Both the position numbers and the translations under genes were made by a program. Positions 50,161-59,400 of a DNA stretch of 64,000 nt are shown in pieces. Source of the stretch: Streptomyces sp. AC1-42W (GTDB taxonomy: Bacteria; Actinomycetota; Actinomycetes; Streptomycetales; Streptomycetaceae); contig NZ_QKWY01000002.1 in assembly GCF_003248355.1 (NCBI RefSeq), forward strand, positions 434,001 to 498,000. The letters run 5' to 3'. The notes beneath the pieces are model-generated. The model did not search any database. It was not told the origin of the DNA and saw nothing but the letters and a program-made list of their open reading frames with translations. Position 1 is the stretch's first letter. The number at the start of each line of letters is the position of its first letter.

Positions 50161-50679
50161 ATGCGAACCATGCGAACCGAACCTGGGAGCACCCGGCGCT
50201 GGGCGTACGCCGCCGTCGCCTGGTTGGTGGTGTGCTTCGGATGGCACGTCCAGATGGGCGTCATGTACGAGGACTCGATGGGTCCCGACGACGGCACCCC
50301 GGTGTGGGTCTTCCTCGCCTACGACATCCTGATCGTCCTCATGTCGGCCGCCGGCGTGGCGTGCGTGCTCGCGACGATCCGGCCGTGGGGCCGGCGCGTA
50401 CCGGCCCGGCTGGTGCGGGTGCCGCTGTGGATCGGCTGCGCGGTGCTGACGTTGCGGGGTGTGCCCGGCCTGGTCGAGAACATCACCACGGCCACGGGGC
50501 TCACCCCGTACGGCCTGCTCGGCCTGGAGGAGGAGGCGATCGACACCGGGTCCTGGCCCTTCTGGAAGACCATGGTGATCAACGGCTACTTCTTCCTGGG
50601 CGCGATGTTTCTCGTACCGGCCACCCTGCTGTCCTGCCGGAGCGGGCGGGGGAGGCGGGAGCGGGAGGTCATCGGCTGA
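50161..50679 (+). CDS. Four-helix membrane protein (DUF3995-like)
   Basis: 172 residues with four predicted membrane helices: WAYAAVAWLVVCFGWHVQMG, FLAYDILIVLMSAAGVACVL, a third around LVRVPLWIGCAVLTLRGV and a last FFLGAMFLVPATLLSC. The pattern resembles DUF3995 proteins. The start is ATG 50161, with a second in-frame ATG at 50170. It overlaps the convergent kinase gene by 11 bp. Function unknown. Confidence 0.7.
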   Translation: MRTMRTEPGSTRRWAYAAVAWLVVCFGWHVQMGVMYEDSMGPDDGTPVWVFLAYDILIVLMSAAGVACVLATIRPWGRRVPARLVRVPLWIGCAVLTLRGVPGLVENITTATGLTPYGLLGLEEEAIDTGSWPFWKTMVINGYFFLGAMFLVPATLLSCRSGRGRREREVIG

Positions 50680-51592
50680 GCAGCGCGTCCGTGATCGCGA
50701 CGGCGGACGGGGCGAGCCGGGTCTCACCGTCCTCGATGTCCCAGAGCGCGTTCTGCAGCAGCCGCCCCAGGGTCCAGCCGGTCGCGCGTGCGCGGTCCAG
50801 GCCGAGGGCGTCGGTGAGCAGATCGAAGCGGCGCCGCACGATGCGCGGGGTGTCGCCCTTCGCCACGACGTCGTCCCACCTGCTGTCCAGGGCGGGCCAC
50901 AGGTCGAATCCCGGGTCGCCGGCGAGCGGCTCGGGATCGATGGCGATCCACGGCTCGCGCCGCGCGGCGAGCACGTTGTCGTAGTGCAGGTCCCAGTGCG
51001 GCATCCGGTCCCCGGGCTCGCCGGCCAGTTCGGCCACCGCCGAGGCCCAGCCGCGCAGGAGCCCGCGGTCGTCCGGGGCGGCCAACCTGGTGACCGCCTG
51101 GGGGAGTTGATCCAGCATCTCGGAGGCGATGGCGCCGAGACCGCGCAGCCCCTGCGGCGCCGGGACCGCGACCAGCCGCGCCAGGAGTGCGGCGAGGGTG
51201 CTCATCGCCACGTCGTCATCGTCGACCGAGGCCAGCGTGCGGGCTCCGTCCAGGCGCTCCAGGAGCATGCTGCCGCTCACCGGGTCGTGATCGAGCAGCC
51301 GCACCATCCCGTCGCCGTTCCAGGTACGGAGGCCGATCAGCGCGGCGGCGGTCTCCTGCCGGGGCATCTGGAGTCTCAGGACGGCGGCCGTACGGTCGGG
51401 GCGCAGCACCGGCAGGACGAGTGCGGCCTCCCCGGCTCGCGCTGCGCCGTCCCGTTCCAGGTCCCAGTGTTCCAGCATGCTCGCCGCGAGCGCCGGCAGG
51501 CCGGCGATCCAGGCCCTCCCATGCTCCCCGAAGCCCGTGGCGTACGACGCCGCCAGGCGGTGCGGGACCTCGACCGCTTCCCACGTGCCCAC
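50669..51592 (-). CDS. Aminoglycoside/hydroxyurea-type phosphotransferase
   Basis: 307-residue kinase of the APH(6)/hydroxyurea phosphotransferase family. The catalytic loop is HWDLHYDNVLAA (HxDxxxxN) and the metal motif is AIDPEPLAGDPGFDLWP, the latter diagnostic for this branch. VLRLQMPRQE supplies the ATP Lys/Gln region. The start is GTG 51592 with AAGGGGG upstream; a longer frame to 51790 lacks homology. It could inactivate streptomycin-like drugs or phosphorylate an unknown metabolite. Confidence 0.87.
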   Translation of the reverse strand: MGTWEAVEVPHRLAASYATGFGEHGRAWIAGLPALAASMLEHWDLERDGAARAGEAALVLPVLRPDRTAAVLRLQMPRQETAAALIGLRTWNGDGMVRLLDHDPVSGSMLLERLDGARTLASVDDDDVAMSTLAALLARLVAVPAPQGLRGLGAIASEMLDQLPQAVTRLAAPDDRGLLRGWASAVAELAGEPGDRMPHWDLHYDNVLAARREPWIAIDPEPLAGDPGFDLWPALDSRWDDVVAKGDTPRIVRRRFDLLTDALGLDRARATGWTLGRLLQNALWDIEDGETRLAPSAVAITDALLSR

Positions 51593-51803
51593 TTCGAACC
51601 CCCTTCGCGGCGAACCGTGTTCGCGCCGCAACCTACCCGAGGCCGGCTCCGGAACGCGGCCCCGGAAAGCGGCAGCGGATTGGTGCGGTCGTTGGTCTGG
51701 ACCTATGGACGAAGGGCTGGCTACGCTGCCCCCGGCTGCGACGGGATGCCTTTCCGGGGCTACTGATACGCAGTCAAGTCGCCTACTCATTCAGGGAGTT
51801 CTC

Positions 51804-52034
51804 ATGAAGCGACGCATTGCCATGATCGCGGCCACAGTCGCGGCCGCGGTCGCCATTCCGCTCGCCGGAGCGACCACCGCCCAGGCTTCCTCCTGGCACT
51901 TCCAGGGGGCCTACTACACCGCCGCCGAATGCAACGCCGCAGGCCGGCAGGGAGCCATCCTGTGGGGCCCGCTGTTCAACTGCAGCCCGATGCAGATGGA
52001 CGGCCACACCTGGTACGCCCTCTACGTGCACTGA
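51804..52034 (+). CDS. Small secreted protein
   Basis: 76 residues: a Sec signal (MIAATVAAAVAIPLAGATTAQA) and a mature peptide of about 48 residues with two Cys (YTAAECNAAGRQGAIL then FNCSPM) that may form a disulphide. Small proteins of this plan are abundant in the Streptomyces secretome and of unknown role. ATG 51804 follows GGGAG. A strong terminator follows. Confidence 0.82.
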   Translation: MKRRIAMIAATVAAAVAIPLAGATTAQASSWHFQGAYYTAAECNAAGRQGAILWGPLFNCSPMQMDGHTWYALYVH

Positions 52035-52048
52035 TCCTTCCCCGTACA

Positions 52049-52084
52049 CGAGCCGCCCCCGGCACGGCCTCCGGGGGCGGCTCG
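52049..52084 (+). terminator. Hairpin terminator after the small secreted protein gene
   Basis: Perfect 14-bp stem CGAGCCGCCCCCGG (52049-52062) and CCGGGGGCGGCTCG (52071-52084), loop of 8 nt, 14 bp past the stop. Confidence 0.88.
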
Positions 52085-52239
52085 CGTACCGCTGTCGGCC
52101 GCCCCTCGAACTCCGGCACGTCGGTGACGCGTCGCTCGGTGCGCCCTTCACACGAACGTGGGACGCTGAGAAATGCGGCCCCGTGCCGTGAAACCGTCGA
52201 TCTACGCTCCTCGGACAGGCTTCGAAGAAGGGACCCGCT

Positions 52240-52845
52240 ATGACCGCCGCGATGGTCGAACACCAGCAGGACCCTGACGGCCGCCAGTGGGACTACCTGC
52301 TTCGTACCTGGCAGGAACTGGACGTGCCCGAGGGGTGGCGCGCCGAGATCGACGAAGGGCAGATCGTCTTGGTACCGCCGCCGCATGCGCATCACAACGG
52401 GATCGCCGCAAAGGTGCAGCGCTGCTTGTACAGGAACTTGCCGGAAGAGCTGGAGATCTACCAGACGCTCGGCGTGCACATCGCGCCGCTCGGCAAGCTC
52501 TACGTGCCCGATCTCGTGGTGATGCCGTCCGCGCTGATCGATGCCGTCGATCCCGATGCCAGCGCCCCCATGGACGCGGCGGACGCCCTGCTCGTCGTCG
52601 AGATCACCTCGAAGGGGAACGCCCGCGAGGACCGTACGAAGAAGTACCGGGCCTATGCTCGCGCCGGGGCGCCGATGTACCTGCTGATCGACCGGTTCGA
52701 CACCCGCGGCCCGATGTCCACCCTGTTCACCGAGCCGAGCGAGCACGGCACGTACAAGCACTCCGACGCGGCGCCGTTCGGGAAGCCGCTCGAACTTCCG
52801 GCCCCCTTCGACGTAACTCTGCCCACGGACGGCTTCCCGGCCTGA
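52240..52845 (+). CDS. Uma2-family (DUF820) restriction-endonuclease-like protein
   Basis: 201-residue protein with the PD-(D/E)xK-like Uma2 fold: a helical start, IDEGQIVLVPPPHAHHNGIA, YVPDLVVMP (Asp), LLVVEITSKGNAREDRTKKYRAYARAG (E-x-K core). These proteins are numerous in Streptomyces and resemble nucleases, but no substrate is known. ATG 52240 after GAAGGGA. Confidence 0.88.
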   Translation: MTAAMVEHQQDPDGRQWDYLLRTWQELDVPEGWRAEIDEGQIVLVPPPHAHHNGIAAKVQRCLYRNLPEELEIYQTLGVHIAPLGKLYVPDLVVMPSALIDAVDPDASAPMDAADALLVVEITSKGNAREDRTKKYRAYARAGAPMYLLIDRFDTRGPMSTLFTEPSEHGTYKHSDAAPFGKPLELPAPFDVTLPTDGFPA

Positions 52846-52885
52846 CGGGCGTCCCAGCGGCGACACCTCCTCCGCGCACCCGGAG

Positions 52886-54379
52886 TCAGGCAGTCGCCGG
52901 GGCCTTGGCGGTCCCCGGTTGCGCGGGCGGCTGGGGGGCCGGGGTCGGGTCCTCGGGGGCGTTGAACTCTGTCAGGAGGGTTTTGCTGAAGCCGAAGAAG
53001 TACGTGGCCAGGAAGCCCGTCAGGTAGCCGGTCAGGAGGCCGCCGCCGTAGATCGCGGCCGTTGCGGCCAGGCTGTGGTTGCCGTCCAGGAGGGGGAACA
53101 GGGCCCAGCCGGAGGGGCCGATCGCCGTGGAGCCGACCGCGTCGCCCAGTTGGTTGAAGAAGCCGACGAACGCGCCGCCGAAGGCACCGCCCACGCAGGC
53201 CGTGATGAACGGGCGGCCCAGCGGGAGCGAGACGCCGTAGATCAGGGGTTCGCCGACGCCCAGGAAGCCTGCGGGGAGCGCGGACTTGATCGTGCGGCGG
53301 ATCGACTCGTTGTGGGGGAGGCGGAAGTACGCCGCCACCGCCGCGCCGACCTGGCCCGCGCCGGCCATGGCGAGGATCGGGAGCAGCACCGTGTACCCCT
53401 GCTGCTCGATCAGCGTCGTGTGGATCGGGATCAGCGCCTGGTGCAGGCCCAGCATCACCAGCGGGAGGAAGAAGCCGCCCAGGATCAGGCCCGCGCCCGC
53501 GCCGCCGTTGGACAGCAGCCAGTCCGCGAAGTCACCGATCGCCGTGGAGACCTCGCCCGCCACGTACATCAGGCCGAAGATCGTGACCAGGCCCGAGACC
53601 AGGACCGTCAGCGTCGGCGTGACCAGCACGTCCAGCGCCTCCGGCACCCAGCGGCGGCACCACTTCTCCACGTACACCGCGAGCACCGCCGCGCCCAGCG
53701 CGCCGAGCACGCCGCCCTGGCCGGGCGAGAGCTTCTGGCCGAACGCCTCGATGTTCGCCACGCCGGGGAACACGATGATCGCCGCGACCGCGCCGCCCAG
53801 GATCGGGGTGCCGCCGAACTCCTTCGCCGTGTTGTACCCGACGAACACCGCGATCAGCGCCATGAAGCCGGAGGCCATCGCCGCGAGCGCCGGGGTCACC
53901 GAGGGCAGCCATTCCAGGTTGACCAGCAGGCCGTTGAGCCCGGCGATGATGCCGCAGCCGATCAGGGCCGGGATCAGGGGCACGAAGATGTTCGCGATCC
54001 TGCGCAGGAACAGCTTGAACGGCGTCGCGTTCTTCTCCTTGCGGGCCGCCTTCATCGCGGCCCCCTGCGCGGCCAGCTCCCCCGCCGTGGGCGGGGTGGC
54101 GGGCGGGGCCTCCGTTCGCCCCTCCTCGACCAGCTTCTCGAACTCCGGGGTGACCCGGGCGACCGTGCCGGGGCCGAGCACGATCTGGTACGTGTCGTCC
54201 TCGACCACGCCCATCACCGCGGGCACGGCCTTCAGCGCCTCGTCCTGGACGAGCGAACGGTCGCGCAGACCCAGCCTGAGCCGGGTCATGCAGTGGGCGA
54301 TGGAGCTGACATTCGCGGCGCCACCGACGAGCGGAAGGATCGCGGCGGCAGTGGCGCGGTTCTTGTCTTCTGTAGCCAT
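52886..54379 (-). CDS. murP: PTS transporter IIBC, MurNAc type
   Basis: 497-residue PTS permease joining a IIB domain (1-85, phospho-Cys C30 in AHCMTRLRLGL) to a ten-helix IIC domain of the glucose/sucrose superfamily (GLHQALIPIHTTLIEQQG, GVGEPLIYGVSLPLGRPF). No IIA domain is present, so it needs a separate IIA and HPr. It follows murQ in the operon, so N-acetylmuramic acid is the likely substrate, taken up as MurNAc-6-P. A Pro-rich tail ends the protein. The sugar specificity rests on context. Confidence 0.88.
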   Translation of the reverse strand: MATEDKNRATAAAILPLVGGAANVSSIAHCMTRLRLGLRDRSLVQDEALKAVPAVMGVVEDDTYQIVLGPGTVARVTPEFEKLVEEGRTEAPPATPPTAGELAAQGAAMKAARKEKNATPFKLFLRRIANIFVPLIPALIGCGIIAGLNGLLVNLEWLPSVTPALAAMASGFMALIAVFVGYNTAKEFGGTPILGGAVAAIIVFPGVANIEAFGQKLSPGQGGVLGALGAAVLAVYVEKWCRRWVPEALDVLVTPTLTVLVSGLVTIFGLMYVAGEVSTAIGDFADWLLSNGGAGAGLILGGFFLPLVMLGLHQALIPIHTTLIEQQGYTVLLPILAMAGAGQVGAAVAAYFRLPHNESIRRTIKSALPAGFLGVGEPLIYGVSLPLGRPFITACVGGAFGGAFVGFFNQLGDAVGSTAIGPSGWALFPLLDGNHSLAATAAIYGGGLLTGYLTGFLATYFFGFSKTLLTEFNAPEDPTPAPQPPAQPGTAKAPATA

Positions 54380-54424
54380 GGTGCGTGGTGCCTTGCTGTG
54401 CGGGGGGTGGTGGTGCGGTGGGGG

Positions 54425-55390
54425 TCAGGTGGTGCCGGATGCGGTGGCCGCGAGGGCCGCGCGGAGGTGGCCGGACGAGTCGGACAGCAGCGCGGCGGCC
54501 GTGGGGCCGTCCACCCGGCCGAGGATCGTCAGGATCGCGTTCTTCACCTCGCCGTCCGTCGCGGCGAGCGCCGTCTCGATCTCGTCGTCGGACGCGCCGG
54601 TCGCCAGCGCGACGATGCGCCGGGAGCGGGCCCGCAGCTTCTCGTTGGAGGCCCGGACGTCGACCATGAGGTTCCCGTACGTCTTGCCGAGCCGGATCAT
54701 CGTGATGGTCGAGATCATGTTGAGCACGAGCTTCTGCGCCGTGCCGGCCTTGAGGCGGGTGGAGCCGGTCAGCAGTTCGGGGCCGACGACGACCTCGATC
54801 GGGTGCTCGGCGGCGGCGCCCAGCGCGGAGCCCGCGTTGCACGACAGGCCCAGGGTCATCGCGCCCTCCGCGCGGGCGTGCTCCACGGCCCCGATCGCGT
54901 ACGGCGTACGGCCGGAGGCGGAGATGCCGACCACCGTGTCGTCGGCGGTGAGCCCCAGCGCCGTCAGGTCGGCGGCGGCCAGCTCCTTGCTGTCCTCCGC
55001 GCCCTCCACCGCCGTCACCATCGCGGACGGGCCGCCGGCGATCAGGCCGACGACCACGGCCGGGTCGGTGTTGAACGTGGGCGGGCACTCGCTGGCGTCC
55101 AGCACGCCGAGGCGGCCCGCCGTGCCCGCGCCCGCGTAGATCAGCCGGCCGCCCCGGGCCATGCGCTCCGCCACGGCGTCGATGGCGGCGGAGATCTGGG
55201 GCAGCCGGTCGCCGACCGCGTCGGGCACGGTGCGGTCCTCGCCGTTCATGATCCGGGCTATCTCCGCCGTGGACAGCCGGTCTATCTCGGCCAGCTCAGG
55301 GCGGAACGCCTCGGTGGTGAGGGTGTCGAGCTGTGCGCGCAGCTCGCCGTAGCCGTAGCCGTCGGCGTCGGCGTCGGTGAGGGAGGTCAT
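54425..55390 (-). CDS. murQ: N-acetylmuramic acid 6-phosphate etherase
   Basis: SIS-family lyase of 321 residues that cleaves the lactyl ether of MurNAc-6-P to give GlcNAc-6-P and D-lactate. The SIS core YAGAGTAGRLGVLDASECPPTF contains the catalytic Glu region, and VVGISASGRTPYAIGA and LLTGSTRLKAGTAQKL are MurQ hallmarks. The product feeds nagA, encoded 52 kb away in this window. It lies between murR and murP, all on the minus strand. Confidence 0.96.
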   Translation of the reverse strand: MTSLTDADADGYGYGELRAQLDTLTTEAFRPELAEIDRLSTAEIARIMNGEDRTVPDAVGDRLPQISAAIDAVAERMARGGRLIYAGAGTAGRLGVLDASECPPTFNTDPAVVVGLIAGGPSAMVTAVEGAEDSKELAAADLTALGLTADDTVVGISASGRTPYAIGAVEHARAEGAMTLGLSCNAGSALGAAAEHPIEVVVGPELLTGSTRLKAGTAQKLVLNMISTITMIRLGKTYGNLMVDVRASNEKLRARSRRIVALATGASDDEIETALAATDGEVKNAILTILGRVDGPTAAALLSDSSGHLRAALAATASGTT

Positions 55391-55507
55391 GAGGAGCGGT
55401 CTGCTTTCTCGTACGGCGTGGGGTGGGGGGTTCGGAGTGCGGTGGGCGGGCCCGGTGGTTCAGGGCCTCGGCGGCTCAGCGGCTCGGTCGCCCGGGGGCT
55501 CGGCGGC

Positions 55508-56425
55508 TCAGCGGGTGCGGGGTGTGTGGCGGTGGGCCAGCGCCTCGTACGAGGCGGCCAGGGCCGGGGCCGCCGTCTCGTACGTACGCTGGGCGACGCC
55601 TATGAACAGGCAGTCGACCACCAGCAACTGGCTGGTCCGGCTCGACATCGCGGCCGGCCGCAGCTCGCTCTCCCGCGCCGTGGATGTCGTCAGCACGTGG
55701 TCCGCGTACTGCGTGACCGGGCCGGCCGGGCGGCCGGTGATCGCTACGGTCGTCGCCCCCCGGTCGAACGCGACCCGCAGCGGTTCTATGACGTCGCCCG
55801 TCGAGCCGGAGTGCGTGATCGCGATCGCCATGTCGCCCGAGCGCAGCTGCACCGCGTTGGTCACCGCGAGGTGCGGGTCCGTGTGGGCGTGGGCGATCAG
55901 GCCGATGCGGGCCAGCTTCTGGGCCAGGTCCTGGCCGACGAGGGAGGACGCGCCCACCCCGTAGATGTCGATCCGCCGCGCCGTGGCCGCCGCGGCGACG
56001 GCGGCCCCGAGCTGCACGGTGTCCAGCCCGGCCGCCGTGTCCGCGAGGGTCTGCTGCTCGTCGTACGCCAGCTTCGCGACCACGTCCGCGATCGGGTCGT
56101 CCACGGCTATGTCCGCCGTGACCGCCGGGGCCCGGCCGGACTCCTGGTGGGCGGCGAGACCGGCGAGCGCGAGGCGCAGATCGCGGTAGCCGGGGTAGCC
56201 GAGGAGACGGGCCGTGCGGACCACCGTCGCCTCGCTCGTCCCCGTCAGCTCCGCCAGACCGGTGACCGTCAGGGCGGCGCAGCCCGCCGGATCGCCGGCG
56301 ACGGCCTCGGCGACCCGCTGCATCGAACGCGTCATGGACGGCGACAGCGTCCGCACCTTGGCGGCGAGGGCCGCCGGCGCGGGCGGAGAGTCCACGTTGA
56401 AACTTTCCTTCAAGTCATGGGTCAC
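55508..56425 (-). CDS. murR: MurR/RpiR-family regulator
   Basis: 305-residue regulator: an N-terminal HTH_6 domain (GLAELTGTSEATVVRTARLLGYPGYRDLR) and a C-terminal SIS sugar-phosphate sensor (YGVGASSLVGQDLAQKL, AITHSGSTGDVIE). It probably senses MurNAc-6-P and represses the operon murR-murQ-murP. It is first in the operon and preceded by two TTGAAA-type palindromes. The assignment to MurNAc rests on murQ next door. Confidence 0.9.
   Translation of the reverse strand: MTHDLKESFNVDSPPAPAALAAKVRTLSPSMTRSMQRVAEAVAGDPAGCAALTVTGLAELTGTSEATVVRTARLLGYPGYRDLRLALAGLAAHQESGRAPAVTADIAVDDPIADVVAKLAYDEQQTLADTAAGLDTVQLGAAVAAAATARRIDIYGVGASSLVGQDLAQKLARIGLIAHAHTDPHLAVTNAVQLRSGDMAIAITHSGSTGDVIEPLRVAFDRGATTVAITGRPAGPVTQYADHVLTTSTARESELRPAAMSSRTSQLLVVDCLFIGVAQRTYETAAPALAASYEALAHRHTPRTR
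56397..56413. promoter_or_regulatory. RpiR/MurR-type operator inside the murR 5' end
   Basis: TTGAAACTTTCCTTCAA, inverted TTGAA arms at codons 5-10 of murR. Same outer bases and same 17-bp length as the site at 56428, so the two form a tandem operator around the start codon. Confidence 0.6.
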
Positions 56426-56427
56426 CT

Positions 56428-56444
56428 TTGAAAGATATTTTCAA
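56428..56444. promoter_or_regulatory. RpiR/MurR-type operator upstream of murR
   Basis: TTGAAAGATATTTTCAA: TTGAAA and TTTCAA inverted around 5 bp, standing just before the murR start. The AT-rich palindrome is conspicuous in GC-rich DNA and is the likely binding site for MurR itself. Confidence 0.75.
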
Positions 56445-56537
56445 CGCTTGGGCCCGTCAACCCCCTTTGGTACGACCTGTGGAAGAAGCGGCGGATGTGA
56501 CGGATGAGGGGTGCGCAGAGGGGTGGACAATGGCTGC

Positions 56538-56981
56538 ATGGAGCAGAACCCACCCGAGCCCGGCTCGCCCGAGCCCGGCCCGCCCGAGTCCGGCCCGTCG
56601 GAGTCCAACCCGACCGGGCCCGATCACCTGGAGCGGGCGCTGCACACCGCCCGCGCCCTCGTCATGGCCGACCTCGCCGCCGGGGACGTCGCCGAGGCGC
56701 AGATCGTCTCCATGGTCGAGGACGCCGTGACGCACCGCCGCTGGTGGGTGGAGCAGTGGCCGGAGGGCGCGGAGTTCGTCGTGGGCCTCGTCGCCCAGGA
56801 CGTCCAGGACGCGCTCCTGGAGCGGTACGGCCGGTGGCCGCTGTGCCCCGTCTGCGACGCGGGCGACCCGCACGCGCTGGACGTCGAGCCGGAGCTCGGC
56901 CCCCACCCGCACTGGGTCTGCGCCAAGGCCGCCGTCGCCGTCGCCCCGGTCGGCGCGCTCAGCGGGATACCGCGGCCGTGA
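56538..56981 (+). CDS. Conserved protein with a Cys pair, upstream of DUF4031
   Basis: 147 residues. The first 30 are Pro/Glu/Ser repeats (EPGSPEPGPPESGPSES). The rest is helical (ARALVMADLAAGDVAEAQIV) and ends with PLCPVCDAGDPHAL, a CxxC that with a later Cys and His could bind zinc. Start ATG 56538. The stop overlaps the next start (GTGA), so it works with the DUF4031 protein. Unknown function. Confidence 0.72.
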   Translation: MEQNPPEPGSPEPGPPESGPSESNPTGPDHLERALHTARALVMADLAAGDVAEAQIVSMVEDAVTHRRWWVEQWPEGAEFVVGLVAQDVQDALLERYGRWPLCPVCDAGDPHALDVEPELGPHPHWVCAKAAVAVAPVGALSGIPRP

Positions 56982-57247
56982 CGCTCTACATAGACCCGCC
57001 GACCTGGCCCGGTCACGGGCGGCTCTGGTCGCACCTGGTCAGCGACGTGTCCTTCGAGGAACTGCACACGTTCGCGGCGTCCATCGGCGCCCCGCCGCGC
57101 GCGTTCGAACGGGACCACTACGACATCCCCTCCATCCGGTACGGGGACGCGGTGCGGGCGGGGGCGCTGGAGATCGGCTCCAAGGAGTTGGTCCGGCGGC
57201 TCACGGCGGCGGGGCTGCGCCGCCCGAAGGGACGCCCGGCGCCGTAA
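56978..57247 (+). CDS. DUF4031 protein
   Basis: 89-residue DUF4031 protein: TLYIDPPTWPGHGRLWSHLV, SDVSFEELHTFAASIG, FERDHYDIPS and RYGDAVRAGALEI. The family is widespread in actinobacteria; His and Asp conservation suggests a small hydrolase or binding domain. Coupled to the preceding gene by GTGA overlap. Confidence 0.85.
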   Translation: MTLYIDPPTWPGHGRLWSHLVSDVSFEELHTFAASIGAPPRAFERDHYDIPSIRYGDAVRAGALEIGSKELVRRLTAAGLRRPKGRPAP

Positions 57248-57330
57248 CCCGACGCCGTACCCCGCCCCCGACGCCGTACCCCGCCCCCGGCACCGTAACC
57301 GCGCCGCCGCCCCCGTAACCGCGCGGGCGC

Positions 57331-58587
57331 TCAGCCCGTCGCGCAGTCCGCCGACTCCACCGCCGCGCCCTTCGGCGCACCCCGCGCCACCAGCCGGGAC
57401 GCCGAGGTGTGCGACCGCTGGAGCCGCAGCGAGACCACCACGACGGCCAGCGCCACCACGGTCATCGCCGCCCCGGCCCAGGCCGTCGCCTCGAACCCGA
57501 AGTCCGCGTCGATCACCGCGCCGCCCAGCCACGGGCCGCCCGTGTTGCCCAGGTTGAACGCGGCGGTCGTCGTCGCGCCCGCCAGCGTCGGGGCCGCCCC
57601 CGCCACGTTGAACATGCGGGCGTTGAGCGCGGGCGCGGTGTAGAACGCCGACAGGCCCAGCAGGAACGACAGCGTGATCACCGCCGCCTGGTTCGACGCG
57701 AACAGGGCCAGCGCCCCCAGGAACACCGTGGACGCCGCGATCCCGCTCAGCAGCACCCCGAAGAGGTGCGCGTCCGCGACCCGGCCGCCGATCGTCGTAC
57801 CGACCAGGGCGCCGGCTCCGAACAGCGCCAGCACGGTCGGCACCCAGCCCGAGTCCAGCCCGGCGACATCCGTCAGCAGCGGGGCGAGGTAGCTGAACGC
57901 GCAGAACACGCCGCCCGCCGCGAGTGCCGTGATCACGATCGACAGCCACACCTGGCGGTCCTTGTAGATCCCCATCTCACTCCTGAGCTGCGGCTTCTCC
58001 GCCGGGAGCGGGATGCGCGGGATCAGCGTCACGACGCCGACCAGGGCCACCGCCGAGGCCGCTCCGACCGCCCAGAACGCCGACCGCCAGCCCAGGTTCT
58101 CGCCGAGGAACGCGCCCAGCGGCACGCCCAGCACGTTCGCGATGGACAGCCCGCCGATCATCACGGCCATCGCCCGCGCCCGCGCGTTCACCGGCACCAT
58201 CGCGATGGCGACCGCCGCCCCGACCGCCCAGAACCCGGCGCACGCGAACGCGCTGATCACCCGGGAGGCGAACAGCACCTCGTACGTGGGCGCCAGCGCG
58301 CCCGCGACCTGGCCGACGCCGAAGACCGAGATCAGCGAGATCAGGGTCGTCCGGCGGGGCAGCCGCAGCGTCGCCACGGCGAGCAGCGGGGCGCCGACCA
58401 CCATGCCGATCGCGAACGCGGATATGAGGAGCCCGGCGCGCGGAATCGATACGCCCATGTCGTCGGCGATCGGTGGCAGCAACCCGGAGAGCATGAACTC
58501 ACTCGTGCCGAGGGCGAAGACCGAGAGGCCGAGGATGTAGACGGCCAGAGGCATACGGGAACGGCCGCGCGCGGCAGAGTCAGGCAT
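57331..58587 (-). CDS. MFS transporter (DHA1 family)
   Basis: 418-residue drug/metabolite:proton antiporter with 12 predicted helices. LGTSEFMLSGLLPPIADDMGVS and RLPRRTTLISLI match the AraJ/CmlR (chloramphenicol-resistance) branch; the inter-helix 2-3 motif appears as LRLPRR. The start is ATG 58587 (MPDSAARG). It stands alone; substrate unknown. Confidence 0.9.
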   Translation of the reverse strand: MPDSAARGRSRMPLAVYILGLSVFALGTSEFMLSGLLPPIADDMGVSIPRAGLLISAFAIGMVVGAPLLAVATLRLPRRTTLISLISVFGVGQVAGALAPTYEVLFASRVISAFACAGFWAVGAAVAIAMVPVNARARAMAVMIGGLSIANVLGVPLGAFLGENLGWRSAFWAVGAASAVALVGVVTLIPRIPLPAEKPQLRSEMGIYKDRQVWLSIVITALAAGGVFCAFSYLAPLLTDVAGLDSGWVPTVLALFGAGALVGTTIGGRVADAHLFGVLLSGIAASTVFLGALALFASNQAAVITLSFLLGLSAFYTAPALNARMFNVAGAAPTLAGATTTAAFNLGNTGGPWLGGAVIDADFGFEATAWAGAAMTVVALAVVVVSLRLQRSHTSASRLVARGAPKGAAVESADCATG

Positions 58588-58669
58588 AACAGCCCCCAAC
58601 GCGACCGGACGGTTCCGCATTCCCGCCGGACCGTGGTCCGGAGCACACCGGACCGGGCATCGGGGCACG

Positions 58670-59320
58670 TCAGCGGGTCAGCAGCGCCAGTTCCGTCAGC
58701 AGGTTCTGCCGCGCCCTCGGCTCCCACTCCGCCACCCCGTACGGAGTACGGAACAGTCGCGGCAGGTCCAGGAGCTGCCGCAGCACCTGCGCGCGGCCCT
58801 CGCGGAACGCCTCCTCCGGCACGAAGCCGTACTCCTCGCGGACCTGGGAGGCGTACGCCGCGTACTCCGCCGGCGGGGACGCCAGGATCGCCAGGTCCGC
58901 GTCGCACAGCACCTCGCCGTTGGTGTCGCCCGCGGCCGGGTCGTGCGTGACCGTGAGGCGGACGAGGCGGGCGACCTCCGCCACGACCGGGGCGGGCACA
59001 CCGGCCTCCGGCAGGGCGCGCTCGGCCAGGGCCGCGCTGCGCTCCTCGTTCTCCGAGCGGTCGGGCCGGTAGACCGCGTCGTGGAACCAGGCCGCCAGGC
59101 GTACGGCGTCCGCGTCGGCGGCATGGTCCGCGAGCGTGTCGACGCGGTCCAGGACCGCCGTCAGGTGGGCGGTGGTGTGGTACTTGCGCTGCGGCTCCGC
59201 CCAGCGGTTCAGCAGGTTCTCTGCGTACGGAAGGGGGTCGGGGCCCTCGCCGCCGCGCCGGGCCGCGACGAGGGCGTCCTGCCAGCGGGTGCGGAGACTC
59301 TGCGCGCTGTCGTCGGTCAT
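58670..59320 (-). CDS. HD-domain metal-dependent phosphohydrolase
   Basis: 216-residue HD-superfamily protein: RKYHTTAHL (first His), WFHDAVY (HD pair) and LCDADLAIL (last Asp), a predicted metal-dependent nucleotide or phosphate-ester hydrolase. It has the layout of COG4339 proteins. No neighbour suggests a substrate. Confidence 0.88.
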   Translation of the reverse strand: MTDDSAQSLRTRWQDALVAARRGGEGPDPLPYAENLLNRWAEPQRKYHTTAHLTAVLDRVDTLADHAADADAVRLAAWFHDAVYRPDRSENEERSAALAERALPEAGVPAPVVAEVARLVRLTVTHDPAAGDTNGEVLCDADLAILASPPAEYAAYASQVREEYGFVPEEAFREGRAQVLRQLLDLPRLFRTPYGVAEWEPRARQNLLTELALLTR

Positions 59321-59400
59321 GACGGCGACTCTAGGCCGTGTCCCGAAGGCCCCGCACCGCCCCGCACCGCCCCGTCACGCCCCGCACCGCCCCGCGCCCG

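Noticed and set aside
59340..59400. Possible CRISPR-like or regulatory repeats (CCCCGCACCG units) between the HD and lipoprotein genes; a similar short repeat at 57250-57320
   Set aside because: Short irregular GC-rich tandem units without spacers, in intergenic DNA, consistent with replication slippage.
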